The notes: generated from the sequence alone by a model not told the origin. 64,000 bases of DNA from Acytostelium subglobosum LB1 (GCF_000787575.1 NW_012236525.1:449686-513685); one strand, 5' to 3'; positions 11,991 through 24,177 are shown, numbered from the stretch's first letter. Made by a program: numbers and translations.

Positions 11991-14900
11991 ATGACAAAGT
12001 TGATGAAGTTGATGCTTATTCTATTGTTACCTTTGTTGTTGTTGTTGGACATTGCACTGACAGTCAGTATACCACCTCAAGAGAAGGTATCATTGGATTG
12101 GTTGATCAATCAATATAGAGTGAACATAACAGATGTCGATCGTATATGCGGTTTGTCAACAAGCCAGACAATACAATGTGATATCAATGGAAGTCTGACC
12201 GGAATGTACATTATCCCATCATTCAATCATTCCATCCATGATATCCATCAAATGCTAACCATTCATTCATTCAATCATTAGCAACTTTGACACATCATTA
12301 TCATCTCAGGCTTGGACAGACCCTGATCCAATGCTAACTAGTCTTTACCTCCCAGAGTTGAATACATTAGCTATTACCTCGGATCCGAGTAAACCAACGA
12401 TATCAAACCAAACGATCAACTTATTGTCCATGATGGTCAACCTCAACAAGTTGACCAATATCAGACTGGTTAATGAGCCCACCATCACAGACTTGAGTGA
12501 TATATCATCANTTTCCAAATCTGGTAACCTTGTAAGATGTTGTTCACTGATTAATCCATCCATTGAACCATCCATTCATTCGCTTACACTGGAGTCAATC
12601 TATCTCAATCATAATCTAGGTTTATGAGTAATATAACCAATATGCACAAGGTNGATCCTATCCAATCTACCCACAAAACTGGCAACGTTGTCATTAGATA
12701 CACCTCTTAGCCAAGTATCTCTGCCTCCAAACAATGTTGTCACTAATCTGTAAGTACCAACTGAATCAATCAATGAATGAATCAATCAATCAATTAATTA
12801 ATCTCAATCATCCATCATTACCATAAAGTTATCTTGGAGTTGGAGCACTTACAACAGTTAATATTGATCAATTCTCTAAAATGAGCAATCTGTAAGATTG
12901 ATTGATTGATTACCTGCCACTTCCACTCCCTCTCACTTACTCACTCTGATCGATCCATTGACTTTGATTCCCAATCAAAGTGTTATTATTAGGTACTCAC
13001 AAGACTTCATTATTAATATTACCTCTTGTCCTTTTCTCAGTAATATGTGAGTATATAGATCACTATATTCATCCATCATCATTCTACTTACTCTTTTTTG
13101 TTTGTCTCCAATGTTAATAGAAAGTTTCAACATGATCCAAAGTATATATCAAATGGGCCAACAGTACCCTCACTCATCATGGATAATCCACCAAAGATTC
13201 TGAAGCTGTCATTACTAGGAGGTGTTGCAATTGTACCGAACAACATATCACTCTATACTAAACTAAGGTAAGGAGGTACCAAATATCAACATGATGTCAT
13301 TCACTAACTCAATCACAGTACATTGGAATGCACCGTTATGATGACACAACTCACTGGAATATTGCCAAACACAATCAAATTCTTGTATGTTAATCTATCA
13401 ATCAATTATGTTCCACTATTTCCAATTGCTAACAAACAACATAATATATAGCACATCTGGATACCTATATCCACCAACACTCTTATCTGGGATGAAGGAT
13501 GGCATTGTTACCTTGGATTACTCTCCATTTATTGGTGATATGAACGATTCATTCGTGCCAGATAATCTCAGTCTACTCAAGTTCAATCTCAAGGGCAGTT
13601 TTTCCACGGCGATCAAAGGAGCAACACCAAAGGCAACATGTTTCTCCAAGTCCATCAGCTTGGTAAACACTGCACTCACATCCGTACCAGACTGCTACCT
13701 CTGCCACAAACCATCCTTCAGTCTTCCATCATCCCCAGTGCTCATCAATGGTATCAGTGCGACATTCCCTCCAACCTATCAATGTAGTAAGTACATTATA
13801 CATCAGTGATTGATTGATTGATTGATAGAGTGTATGACTTACATGGAATAGACATTACACAGGACAGTAATTCATATTACTCAGCGGATAGGAAGACGAT
13901 CACTGTGACTGGAAACAACTTTGGTTGGGGTATCAAGGGTGATTCAGACCCGTTGTTGACAATGTTGGTACCAAACAGGTCATTCCGATATAATGTCACA
14001 TTTCCACCTGGTTCCGACACTGGCTCAGCGACAATCCTACTCTCAAATGTCTCAAACTATCAATTATCAATCAACTATTATGCATCCACCACTATTGTTG
14101 CCAACATGAAACAGGTACCATACGGTGCACAAATCACTGTCACTTCATCTGGACCCTTGGACACAATATCACTCACAGCTACAATCGATGGAGGCCCAAG
14201 TGAATGCTCTATGGCAGCCAACACCAGCTTGATCAACACATACTACTGCTTGATGAATGGATGGTTTGATCAAGGTAACCACACTATTAAGGTGAATAGC
14301 AGTGGCCAGATACTTAGTCAACGAGTGGTACTTGTTTGGACATATCCGCTTGTGACCTCCATTTCACCAATCACCACTGATGGTGGCCTACTCATACTTG
14401 GCGGCAACTTTGGACCATACCACAATCACACCGCTGTCTCGATCAATGACGCCGACTGCTCCGTTCAGACATGGGATTCAACAACAGTGCAATGTCAGAT
14501 TGCCAAAAGTAGTACACTTGTGGCCGGACCAGCCACATTGAAGATGGAGGTAGATGGCTACAATTATACCTCTTCAACAACACTATTGAATGTACAAGAT
14601 CGATCACAGATTATTGTTGACAGTTGTATTGTCAAGAATAACAATTGCTCTGGCAATGGACATTGTGTGGCGGATAATGGTGGATCATGTCTGTGCAATG
14701 ATCAATTCCTCGGAACGATGTGTGAGCAGGTGGTCTCTCCAACAGTCCAGGTGGTCACCAATCAGTTGGCACCAATCGCATCGTTGACTACAGAGGACAG
14801 CCCTTTTGTGTTTGAATTCGAGATGGCCTCTGTCCAGGAGGTGGATGTCAGAGGTGAGGTGGTTGGCGAGCTCGCCACCAAAGCCTGGAGCACAAAGGAT

Positions 14901-15683
14901 ATATCCCCTGAACAAGATGGCAATGGTAAAGCTTACCTATACACATGGAATAATACCAATACTGGCAATGGTGGCGGTGGACAACCAGGGCTGATGATCC
15001 AGACCACGCTCAATATGTCTGTGCAGGCCAACACTGTCAAGTTTGCCGGCCAATCAATCCAGCTGGCACCCAACTCGGTCAAGATGACAGTGTCGATCAG
15101 CGGATGGACATTCTGCAGCACACTCAACACTCTTCGAGTCGTCTTTGCAACCAACCTGTACAATACCTCATCATCACCATCAGATTGCAATACAGACCAA
15201 GATACATACACACTCATACCTTCCTCGACCAATGGCCAGTCTGTCCAATACCTGCGAGTGATCAAGGGCAAGACAGAGTTCCTTGGCAGATTCGTCGACT
15301 ACTCGCTCTCTGACGGGCGACCCACCTACACTCAAACACAGTTCATCAATCAGACCAAGCTGGACACGGACGACAACCTCTACAAGGTATACTTTGGCAT
15401 CACTCTGCCTCAGTGCCATACATGCAAGCTCGATCCAGACTTCTCGGCCCTGGTCTCAATCCCTCAGGCCGTACGACCGGAATGCATGGCTGGAAGACGC
15501 GACAACAACACCTTCGCAACATGGAAGATCATAGTTATTGTTGTCGTATGCTCCGTTGTTGCCGCCACTCTCCTCAGTGCCTTCATCGTGTTACGCAAGC
15601 ACAAGATCTACCTCAAGTATCTCGAGATGAAACAAGGTCGAAGGACTATAAGCATGAGGAACTTGATTAAATCGTCGGCGTAG
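11991..15683 (+). CDS. ComC-like cell-surface protein: LRR-like region, TIG, EGF, transmembrane segment
   Basis: About ten exons. Clean joins are 11991-12205/12282-12531, then 12829-12891, 12993-13046, 13121-13267, 13321-13384, 13452-13790 and 13829-15683. The protein has a signal peptide (LMLILLLPLLLLLDIALT), a leucine-rich-repeat-like ectodomain with many Asn-X-Ser/Thr sites, and a TIG/IPT fold (YPLVTSISPITTDGG). After these come one EGF module (CSGNGHCVADNGGSCLCND), a long conserved domain like the C-terminal one of Dictyostelium ComC, one transmembrane helix (IIVIVVVCSVVAATLLSAFIVL) and a short basic tail. It is probably a type I adhesion or recognition receptor. The exon near 12620-12749 cannot be joined in one frame; an N lies at 12653 (and another at 12511), so an assembly error is likely. 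Assignment to the ComC family is by pattern and memory. Confidence 0.85.
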
Positions 15684-15719
15684 GGGCGCTGGCGCACACC
15701 TTTTGTACTTTACTTTACT

Positions 15720-16471
15720 TTACTTGCTGTTCTTTGCCTCCTCGATCAGACGCGCTGTCATTGTCTTGGGCAGACCCATCACAGTCTCGAACTCGCCCTC
15801 ACAGCGATCGATGTATTCTTCCATGTGTTCGGCTGTGAAGCCTCCTGCACAATTCATCACGTCACCCTGTGCGATCAATCTCTCAATGACCTCCTCTGGT
15901 ATCCTCTTGAAGTACATTGATGCCACATCCGTTCCTTGTACTCTCTTGCCGGTCTGTGTGTTGACAACCACAACACTAGCAATGCACTCGGCAGGGTGGA
16001 ACTCATATGATCGGAGATACTCTCTACATATATCCTTCGTATCTGTTATTGTTGATATTGTGTTTGTGAGTATGTACTCTCTCTCTCTCGCTCTCTGGCA
16101 CTCAACATCAACAACATACCTGGCTTCTCTCTAATGATGTTGTTATGTACAATGACTTGATCGGAGCAGATCAATATCGCTGGCTCCTTGACCTTGGACA
16201 ACAAAGCATCAGCCTTTGCGTTTGATATCATCATTGTAAGCTTCCTTGCATCTGGATCTCTGATGGCCTATGTATATACATAGAGGCAGTTAGTCACCTA
16301 CACTGATCATGTCAATAACCCTGCCGTTAGTGATCGCTAGCTCACCTTCTCGTCAATATCAGGTGACATTGTTGTGAATGTATATCCCATGTGATCACTC
16401 AACACCTTCTTCCTCCATATCGATGATGATCCCAATATGATCTTAATATCTGAAGTTGTAGTCGATGTCAT
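15720..16471 (-). CDS. Maf-family nucleotide pyrophosphatase
   Basis: Three exons, 16471-16346, 16267-16120 and 16042-15720, join in phase to 198 residues. The start MTSTTTSDIKIILGSSSIWRKK carries the Maf N-terminal loop (G-S-S-S-x-x-R). The rest has CSDQVI with the conserved Asp, a KPG motif, the AECIASVVVVNTQTGK strand and the C-terminal GEFETVMGLP. Maf proteins hydrolyse non-canonical or modified NTPs to NMPs and so keep them out of nucleic acids. The stop is only 36 bases past the stop of the convergent ComC-like gene, so the two 3' UTRs overlap. Confidence 0.9.
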
Positions 16472-16554
16472 CTTGTTATCTCTCTATCTCTGTGTCTTTG
16501 TGTAATTGATTGATTGATTGAATGATTGAATGAATGTGTGGACACAACACTTTA

Positions 16555-18705
16555 TTATTTCTTGGAGGAGGTTGTTGCTTGTTCGGTATTATCAAAGTTG
16601 ATCGTATGGAGGTATAGTGCATCAGTGTCGTTGGAGTTGACTGGCATCTTGCGCACCAGACATACACCATGGTACTGATCATTCATACGAAGTTGGACTG
16701 TAAGTTGTCTGGTATCAATCTCTGACGTGATGCGTCGACGAACGTAGCGTGGAACAGAATACTCGATGCGAAGATTATGCGTGGTGACGTTTGGTAGTGA
16801 AGCTGCGCACGTCGACACAAACGATACCTGTCTATTCGTTAGATTCTGAATGTTGACAGCTGGCAACTTGGCATTCATCCACAATGTCTTGACGCTGGCG
16901 GGGATCGCCGGTGGCTGGAAGTCAGCACTGACCTCATTCTCTATCTCGAGGTCGTCAAGTGAAGATGGTAGCACAACGTCCTTGAGCTGCGTCAATGATG
17001 CTACCAACAGGTGAGTGAGTCCTTCTGGCAACACTGTACTCTCTGCAATCTGATCGTACTGCTTTCCAAGTCTGAACCACTTGAGCGACGAGGGCAACAC
17101 GCCAGGCAAGAGAGGATGATTGAACATGTCGCCCAGCTCCAACCTTGTCAATGACGACGGCAATGCTTTTGGCTCGATGGATTGATTAAACGCTTCACCT
17201 AAGTTCAAGTGAGTGAGCGTTGATGGGAGGGATCCAACAATGATCGGTTGTTTGCACTGGGTCATGATCAATGTCTTTAGGTTTGGTGGAAGTACCTTGG
17301 GTCCAAAGACGTCTTGATCGAACGATGCTCCAAACACCAACTCTTGTAATGCACTTGGCAATACATTTGCAACCAGCTGTTGATTGTAGACTTTTTTAAA
17401 GGTCAGTGATGTGATGGTTGAGGGTAGCACACCTGGGGAGAGTAGTTGATTGAATTGTTGGCTAAAAGATAGTGATGTGAGGCCCTCTGGTAGAGATCCT
17501 GCATCAATAGGTTGATCGAACAAAGACTCTGCGAAGGACAGTGTCTTGAGTGACGGTGGAATGACTCCAGGTTGAAGGTATTGATCATAACTTTTGTTGA
17601 ACGTGAGTGAGGTTAAGGATGTTGGAAGCACACCAACCGAGATCATTTGATTAAAGGAATAGGGTAGGGTTATACTGGTCAGTGAGTCTGGCAGCGAGCC
17701 TGACACAAAGATGTGATTGTATCTTGAGAACCCTATGAAGGATAGAGTCTCGAGCATTGAGGGCAGGACACCAGGATGAAGCATATGATTGAACTGAGGT
17801 CCAAATTGAAGGAATCGAAGTGATTGTGGTAGGTCACCTGGTTGGAGCTCTTGATTAAATGTCGACGACTTGCCAAATGACAGCTTCTCCAGTGCCGGTG
17901 GAAGTACGTTGCCTGATAGGCTTTGATTGAATCCTGAACCAAGGTACAACGATCTGAGTGATTGTGGTAATATACCATCTTCCAAATGTTGATTGAATGA
18001 TTCCGAGACAATCAGTGTTTGGAGGGTATCGGGCAGTGATCCAGGTGCGAACAACAATTGGAACTGTTGTCCGAGATAAAAGTCAGTGGCGAACTTGAGC
18101 TTGGTGAGCGATCGTGGCAATGTATTTGGTGTAATTGTAGTTGTAAATTTGTATCGTGCCGTAAACTTCAATGAGCGGAGATTGTCTGGCAGGGAGCCCG
18201 GCTTCAACTCTTGAGTGATGGATTCAAATGTTATACTGGTGATTGAGTTTGGCAATGATGCTATGGGTAGTTCACAACTCTGACACCAAAGTTTACCAAG
18301 TACCAACTTGGTCAGAGAGTGAGGTAGATACTCTGGCACAATCTGATGTCTCGAGTTATATGTCAATCTAGTCAATGTCGATGGGAATATATAATCATCC
18401 AACTGTGCATCAACACTATATGTGATACTCTTCATTCCATACATCATTGCAACTGATGCCTTTGTTACTGTACTCAATGTTGTTGTTGGACTCGGTGTTG
18501 TACTCGTTGTTGTACTCGTTGTTATAGTTGTATTATCTTGTGGACAAAGAAGTGGAGTATCACGTTGAAAGTTGATCTCTGGCATCTGTCGACTCATGTA
18601 AACGAATAGTCGTTTACATGTTAGTCCAAGACAAAGTGCATCAAATGGCTCATCCTTCATATAATCGAATATCTGTCTAACTACAAGAGTTGAAAGTGAG
18701 TCCAT
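16555..18705 (-). CDS. FNIP-repeat protein with F-box-like N-terminus
   Basis: A single exon of 716 residues. From about residue 115 to 620 it consists of roughly 20 tandem FNIP units of about 22 residues, with the pattern LPxSLTxLxF...FNQxLxPGxLP (for example LPSSLTRLELGDMFN). FNIP repeats are strongly expanded in dictyostelids and form a leucine-rich-like solenoid. The first 40 residues, LVVRQIFDYMKDEPFDALCLGLTCKRLF, resemble an F-box, as in many FNIP proteins, so a substrate-adaptor role in an SCF ubiquitin ligase is plausible but not shown. The C-terminal 90 residues lack repeats. The third-codon usage is even across the gene, and no break was found. Confidence 0.9.
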   Translation of the reverse strand: MDSLSTLVVRQIFDYMKDEPFDALCLGLTCKRLFVYMSRQMPEINFQRDTPLLCPQDNTTITTSTTTSTTPSPTTTLSTVTKASVAMMYGMKSITYSVDAQLDDYIFPSTLTRLTYNSRHQIVPEYLPHSLTKLVLGKLWCQSCELPIASLPNSITSITFESITQELKPGSLPDNLRSLKFTARYKFTTTITPNTLPRSLTKLKFATDFYLGQQFQLLFAPGSLPDTLQTLIVSESFNQHLEDGILPQSLRSLYLGSGFNQSLSGNVLPPALEKLSFGKSSTFNQELQPGDLPQSLRFLQFGPQFNHMLHPGVLPSMLETLSFIGFSRYNHIFVSGSLPDSLTSITLPYSFNQMISVGVLPTSLTSLTFNKSYDQYLQPGVIPPSLKTLSFAESLFDQPIDAGSLPEGLTSLSFSQQFNQLLSPGVLPSTITSLTFKKVYNQQLVANVLPSALQELVFGASFDQDVFGPKVLPPNLKTLIMTQCKQPIIVGSLPSTLTHLNLGEAFNQSIEPKALPSSLTRLELGDMFNHPLLPGVLPSSLKWFRLGKQYDQIAESTVLPEGLTHLLVASLTQLKDVVLPSSLDDLEIENEVSADFQPPAIPASVKTLWMNAKLPAVNIQNLTNRQVSFVSTCAASLPNVTTHNLRIEYSVPRYVRRRITSEIDTRQLTVQLRMNDQYHGVCLVRKMPVNSNDTDALYLHTINFDNTEQATTSSKK

Positions 18706-18915
18706 ATCTCTCTATCTATTATCTCTAACTGATAAATATCTCAATACAATGACCAATCATCAAACATTGATGTTATCTTTAGTATTTTGGTATTGACAAC
18801 TTGATCCAACAAAATTCTGGAATTCATAAAATCCCAGCCCGCATTCTGCAGGTCCACAGGTTGTCCTAAGAATGAAATCTTTTATTTACAAAGTGTTCAA
18901 CTGATTGATGTCAAT

Positions 18916-19224
18916 TTAGTGGATGCTGGCATGGATATCGGCGTGGATAAGATCGATACCCAACAGGTTAATGTCGAGATCAATGTCAATGTTGATACTG
19001 ATATCAGGCAAACATGGCAACAACTTGAAGGCAGCTTGGTTTGCACCCTGAGATGCAACACCGTATGATCCACCACCAAACGATGCCTTCGACACAATAG
19101 TCGAGGAGGTTGGTGTCATGTTCTTCATTGATGCTATAAAATATTGGTAAGTTTTAAGTATTAATATTATTTAATGTATATAATATATATTATTATTATT
19201 ATTAAACATACCGATTAAAGTCAT
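18916..19224 (-). CDS. HssA/B-like small protein
   Basis: Two exons, 19224-19212 (13 nt: ATG plus three codons and one base) and 19133-18916, join to 76 residues beginning MTLIASMKNMTPTSST. The very short first exon, the MT-aliphatic start, the Ser-rich and Gly-rich SKASFGGGSYGVASQG stretch and the alternating hydrophobic end (INIDIDLDINLLGIDLI) match the small HssA/2C/7E-type proteins of dictyostelids. In D. discoideum these form a large family expressed in development; their molecular role is unknown to me. The acidic Asp-Ile repeat here replaces the Gly-Leu repeats seen in typical members, so it is a divergent copy. Confidence 0.7.
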
Positions 19225-19729
19225 TTTAGATTGTTTGATTGATTGATTAATTAATTAATTGATTGATTGATTGATGATTCTTAAAGTCACACTTTGTGAT
19301 GTATAAATAGTTTGTTGATGAAAGTGGATAAATCAATGATTGGGGAGACATAGTACTTCATTTGGAAGTCCCTTAATATTATATTACATCTTTCCATAAG
19401 AAGGAGTATTAATATCAAACTGTTTGATCATAAATTATCTCTTTCCCAAAGTAATTATCTGTACCCCTCACACACTCACACTCTCACACACACACACACA
19501 CAAACAACTGATCAATCAATCCAGGAATGAAACCTACCACTTGGATGAAGGATTTATAATTCGAATGTCGAGGATAGGACAGGTACATCATTAACATTTA
19601 TTTGAATGAACGAATAGATGATACGATACAGGGTTATATAATACAATTATGGGTGGAAGTGATGATGGACTTGAACTGACTGACTGCGACTGACTGAATG
19701 ACTGGACTGAATGATTGACTTGATTGAAC
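19225..19729. other. Intergenic: upstream of HssA-like gene, downstream of RBR gene
   Basis: Contains TGAT runs next to the HssA-like start, a (CA)n tract at about 19486-19502 and an ACCCATAA sequence on the minus strand near 19649-19656 that resembles the upstream element of dictyostelid small-RNA genes. No RNA gene can be supported downstream of it. Confidence 0.5.
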
Positions 19730-22311
19730 TTATAAATCATAGTTATATAGATCATTTGGTGCGACTGGTGCTGCTGCTGCTGCTCTGTTACGACGATGTC
19801 TTCTCTTGATATGCTTGCCCAACTTGACACAGCCGTAGATGGCACCGCCCACCAGCAGGAATGGCAGACCAACGGTGCACACCGCCAGTCCAATCGCAAC
19901 GTTGCGTCCCTTGTGTGAGGTGCGACGTGGGGGTGGCGTGTAGGTCGAGTTGATCGGCGTGTAGTACTGCTTGTCATAGCAGTCGGGATAGTTGTTGTCC
20001 ATAAAGTGGCCGGCTACATAGTCGTTGCGACACAGCCAGCAGAACTGGTGCTGGCAGTTCTGGCAGGTCATGTGGTTGCAGCCCTCGTTCTTCTCGATGA
20101 ACGCCTCGCATTTGGGACACTTTTGCACGTTGAACGTGTTGGTCGTGACCCATTCGTCAAAGTGCTGCTTGGCCGTCACGCCTGACTTCTCCTTGCGATT
20201 GTTCAGATTGATTGCCTCCTCGCCACACTTGTAGCCTTGGTGCGCCAGCTCGCCACAGTTGTAGCAAAAGTCCGTGCGGCACTTGGGACAGGTGAGCAGC
20301 GGGTTGCTCGCAGAGCCGCCCAGAACAAACGTGTCACAGTCTGGCGTTGGACACCACTTGATTGGCTCGGCCTTGATCGAGGCGATCATTGAGAACTTCT
20401 GGAACTTGGTCCACGTCTTGTCGTCAACAAAGTGATGGATGACCTCCTCTGGGATGTCGCGCTTGCAGCCGGGGAATGGGCATACGAGGTCGAGCACGCG
20501 AGCTTCGACAATGTGGTTGGTGAGGTACTGTGTGATGCACTCGTTGCAGTACTGATGGCCGCACTCAAACTGGTGCACCTCGGTCGAGAGTGAGTAGTCG
20601 CAGTAACAGACCTTACACTCGACTGGTGGGTCCAACACCTTGGGCTCTGTTGGTACGTAGTAGGCGCGAGCCCATCGCTTCGATGCGTCTGGCACCTTTT
20701 GGTGCTCTGAATCCGAGCCTGAAGATGAGTCCGACTCCTCCTCAGACTCTTCCTCTGACTCCTCCTCGGACTCCTCTTCGTCTTCGTCAGAGTCTGGCTG
20801 TGGGTTGTAGATGACACCCTTGGAGTAGTCCTCCTCGTCAGACTCCTCCTCATCGTCAGTGTAGCGGTACATTCTGCGACGGTTCTTGACTGCGGCGTTG
20901 TTTGTCGCCGTCTCCTTCTTGACATGTCCCAATCTCTTTCGCCTCCTGGTGACCTCTCTTCGCAGTTGAGCGTGCAGGTCGTCGCGTGTCGATGACTTCT
21001 TTGACGACTGCTTCTTCTTCTTTGATTGAGTAGTCGTCGTTGTGGTCGTGGTAGTGGTGGTAGTGCTGGTAGTGCTCGTGACTGGAAGCACATCGATAGA
21101 GTGTCTGCGCAGTGTGGTGCTGGTCGTGGTGATCGAGGTGTCTGGTTTGACGTCCTCGGCTCCATCCAACATGGCGTACAGACTGTTGAGACTCTGTGTA
21201 AAGTCGTTAAAGTTGTTGTTGATGTTGTTGTTGGCGGCTGTGCTCGTGGTGGTGGTTGTTGTGGTGGTGGTGGTCGTGGGCGTGTCCATCGACTGCGGCA
21301 GCGGGACGCGGAAGTTGCGCTGACTCATACGCATATTGTTGTATCTTGGCAGCATACTTATGCTCCTGGCGCGACCCAACTCGGTCGCCTCCGAATCGGA
21401 ACCATCCCTCAGGTTATCGTCATCGTCCATGGTTGTTGAAATCTTGGTCGCCCTGATTATTGAGGGCGCCTGCAGATCCACCTCTGAATATGATTCGACC
21501 TCTGATGACTCTGATTCTGACTCTGAACTGCTTGGCACTACCACCTGTCTCCTAGTCGTCCTTCTTGTGATGCCAACACCAGGGTTGGTCGATGTTGTTG
21601 ATGTTGTGGCTGGTGGTGCGGCAATCGACTTCTGTTGTTTTGTGTCCCAAGTCTCGCATGTTAGTGCCTGCCTGCCCCTCTCTCTTGCTGATGATAAACA
21701 TACCTTTCGTTTGGAGAGTACATGGAGGAAGATGTTTGGACGCGACTTCTTGTGATTGAATAACTCGGCTGGGGGTGGCGCCAATGGGACGAACCTGCTC
21801 CCGCTGTCGCTGTCACTGTTGTCGCTGTAGATATTGGTTGGGGCGCGGACTGTCTCGTGTGGCAGCTGGTAGTCCAGGTCCTCGGACTGTCCACACACGA
21901 TCTTGACGGTGATGAGCACATCGTCGATCCTGTCGAGCAGTGCCAACAACTCGCTCAAACGGGTCTCGTGTGACATGTACGTGTTGATCAGGATGACAAT
22001 TCGTTGGCGCAGTGTCTCGAGACTTCGATGGTAAGTGATCAACTTATTATTCTGTGATCGCGACAGTTTTGCCTTGCACGTCACATCTGGCGATGCGGCA
22101 TGGCTTGAGAACATAAGCTGCACCAGCTGATTCAGTCCATCTATATTTCTCTCGACATATGGTGCGACGTTTGACACAGTCAAGTCCTCTTCCTGTTTTG
22201 TTTGTTTGATTGGTGTGATGTTAGGTATTTCTGGAAGTTTCCGGAAGTGGTCATGACATTTCCGCTTTGATCATCACATACTCTTTGTAATAGAATGTCT
22301 GGAGAGGCCAT
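19730..22311 (-). CDS. RING-IBR-RING (RBR) E3 ubiquitin ligase with C-terminal membrane anchor
   Basis: Exon 1 is 22311-22282 (MASPDILLQR) and exon 2 starts at 22192. The N-terminal part (to about residue 110) is helical, followed by a long low-complexity region with Thr runs and Glu/Ser repeats. The RBR module reads CKVCYCDYSLSTEVHQFECG (RING1), then CPTPDCDTFVLGG to CGELAHQGYKC (IBR), then CPKCEAFIEKNEGCNHMTC (RING2). The Cys in GCNHMTC is the expected catalytic thioester residue. Near the C-terminus VAIGLAVCTVGLPFLLVGGAIYGCV is a membrane segment before a basic tail, as in RNF19/RNF144-type ligases. A GT-AG interval at 21653-21703 is 51 nt long and stop-free, so the protein is 830 residues if it is retained and 813 if spliced. 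Confidence 0.92.
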
Positions 22312-24177
22312 TGCTGATGCTGCTAACTTGTTTCTCTCTATCTAACTATATATATATAATATTATTATTGAAAGGAATGTGATGATCGAGTTCCAGAAAT
22401 GTGTTGGATTGGTGAATGATTATATCTAATGTACAAGTTTGATTGATTGATTGTCGTCCTGGGACTCAAAGTATGTGTATCTAAAGTTGGTATTGCGTGT
22501 TAGGGTCCAACTTCTAGTTTTCAAGTTTAGTTGTTAAATGTCTATTATGATTGATTGGTTGATTGATGAATGAATGAATGAATGTAGGAATGTTGGGGGC
22601 GGTGTCGACAACCTCTTGACTAACTAACAAACAAACAAATAATAATAGTAACTGAACACAACACATACACATAATAATAACAATGTTGTTGATGGGATGG
22701 ATGACTCTAGAGATGTAAGTAGTGCCTGCCCGCAGGCACTTGGAGTCCATTGATTGAGATTGTGGTTGGAAATTTAAGTGTTGGTTGGCTGGCGGGCAGT
22801 ATCAAGCGTGGCCTTTTCTCCATCGCCCTCTCTCTCACTCACCGAGCGAGCCGAGATACACATATGTATATATATATCCAAGTTGTGTATGCAGGTATAT
22901 AAATACATCGGGTATGTATGTTATGGCGTGTTTGCACAGCCTCGTCCAGCACCAACCCCTTCCATCTTCCATCCATCCATCATCCAACAAACAAACAAAC
23001 AAAACAAATACACACACATAAACAAACAAACACACTGGAAGTAGTGATCTCTTTAAACAATGTCGGTACATATGTTGTTGTTGTTGTTGGAGTGAGTGAG
23101 TGAGTGAGTAGTAAGTGTGGTGTGAGTGGTGCTGATGCCAACACAACATATGTGCGTGCTTGTGGAGTTGGTGATGTGTTTGTTGTTGTTGAGCCTGGTA
23201 ATGTCAATGTTGTTGTTGCTGATGCTGTTGCTGTCGCTGTGGTCGATGCCCTGCATTAACACCTGATTCCTTGACATATCATGATAAAGGTATGGATCGT
23301 ATGATATGAAGTATAGTTTGCCAAACTAAACTAAAAAGCTAGATGTTCTGATTGATCGACTGATTGATGTGATTGATGAGTTGTTGTTGTTGTTGTTGCC
23401 TACCTTGATTAATGAAATATATATATAATCTATAGATTACTTATTATTATAATAATAATAATATATATTGTATATGTACACTATACTACTGCTAATATTA
23501 CTAGATGTGTAATTGTTTGATACCTAACAACAAGTGTTGTGTTTAATGATGACCAACTAAACCAAGGTCGTTATGTGACCCTCTGCTTTGCTTGCTTGTC
23601 CGAGACTTGATTGATGATGAGGTGAGTGGAGAGACTTGTACACATAGGGTAGACCCTTCCATACACACAATTTAATTTGATCAATCATCCATCCACCAAA
23701 CAGTTGCGTCGAACGGTGTTTTGATTGAGCCAGGGTTCTCCCACATGCTCACTGACCCACACTCTCACTTTCTTTGTTTGGTCACACACCAAAAGGTGAG
23801 TATTTTTAGATTGTATTGCAGAAATACAAGAGAATTTTTACCTGGGCAGATGATATTCGAGGTTGACACGATCATGAACATGATCGACTATCTGGGGCAA
23901 CGACCTTCACACACTTGAAATCACCGAAAAGCATTCAGATTCAATAGTTCATTGTATCTCGATGGTTAACTGGTGACAACCATCATTGGAGTTGAGTCAA
24001 CTGCCGGAATGAATTTTCATATGCATTCATGCGTGCTTCTGATGTTCATGTCATGTGTCATGTTTGTCAGTTGACTATGCAATGGCAGAGTTGTTAAAGC
24101 CTGGTGTGTACGTGTTGAATGGAGTCGCTGAGAGTACCATGATATGGTCAAAGTTTATTCCGCCTAGTGGCGTGGAC
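22312..24177. other. Gene-poor region of 1.9 kb
   Basis: The largest gap in the window, upstream of the RBR gene and downstream of the Dus1 gene, both on the minus strand. It has an inverted repeat at 22721-22740, an AT-rich core at 23404-23475 and a palindrome at 23869-23886. Frames such as 23053-23277 (Asn/Thr-rich, minus) and 23721-23918 (plus) have no domain and no clear splice partners, so I do not call them genes. Confidence 0.5.
22721..22740. repeat. Inverted repeat AGTGCCTGC-CC-GCAGGCACT
   Basis: Two perfect 9-base arms flank a 2-base centre, about 410 bases upstream of the RBR gene start. The arms are GC-rich in AT-rich surroundings. It may be a dimeric transcription-factor site; a two-base loop is too tight for a good hairpin. 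Confidence 0.4.

Noticed and set aside
19570-19660. ACCCATAA on the minus strand as the upstream element of a small-RNA gene.
   Set aside because: The octamer is short and A/T-rich enough to occur by chance; nothing downstream resembles a known dictyostelid small RNA.
20386-21165. Long Arg/Ser/Thr-rich frame on the minus strand.
   Set aside because: It is an out-of-frame shadow of the RBR ligase coding sequence.
23053-23277. Asn/Thr-rich frame on the minus strand (MSRNQVLMQG...).
   Set aside because: Low-complexity composition from CAA/TTG and ACTC repeats, no domain, no convincing splice partners.
23721-23918. Plus-strand frame of 65 residues (MIEPGFSHMLTD...).
   Set aside because: No family similarity, isolated in a gene-poor region, composition close to random.
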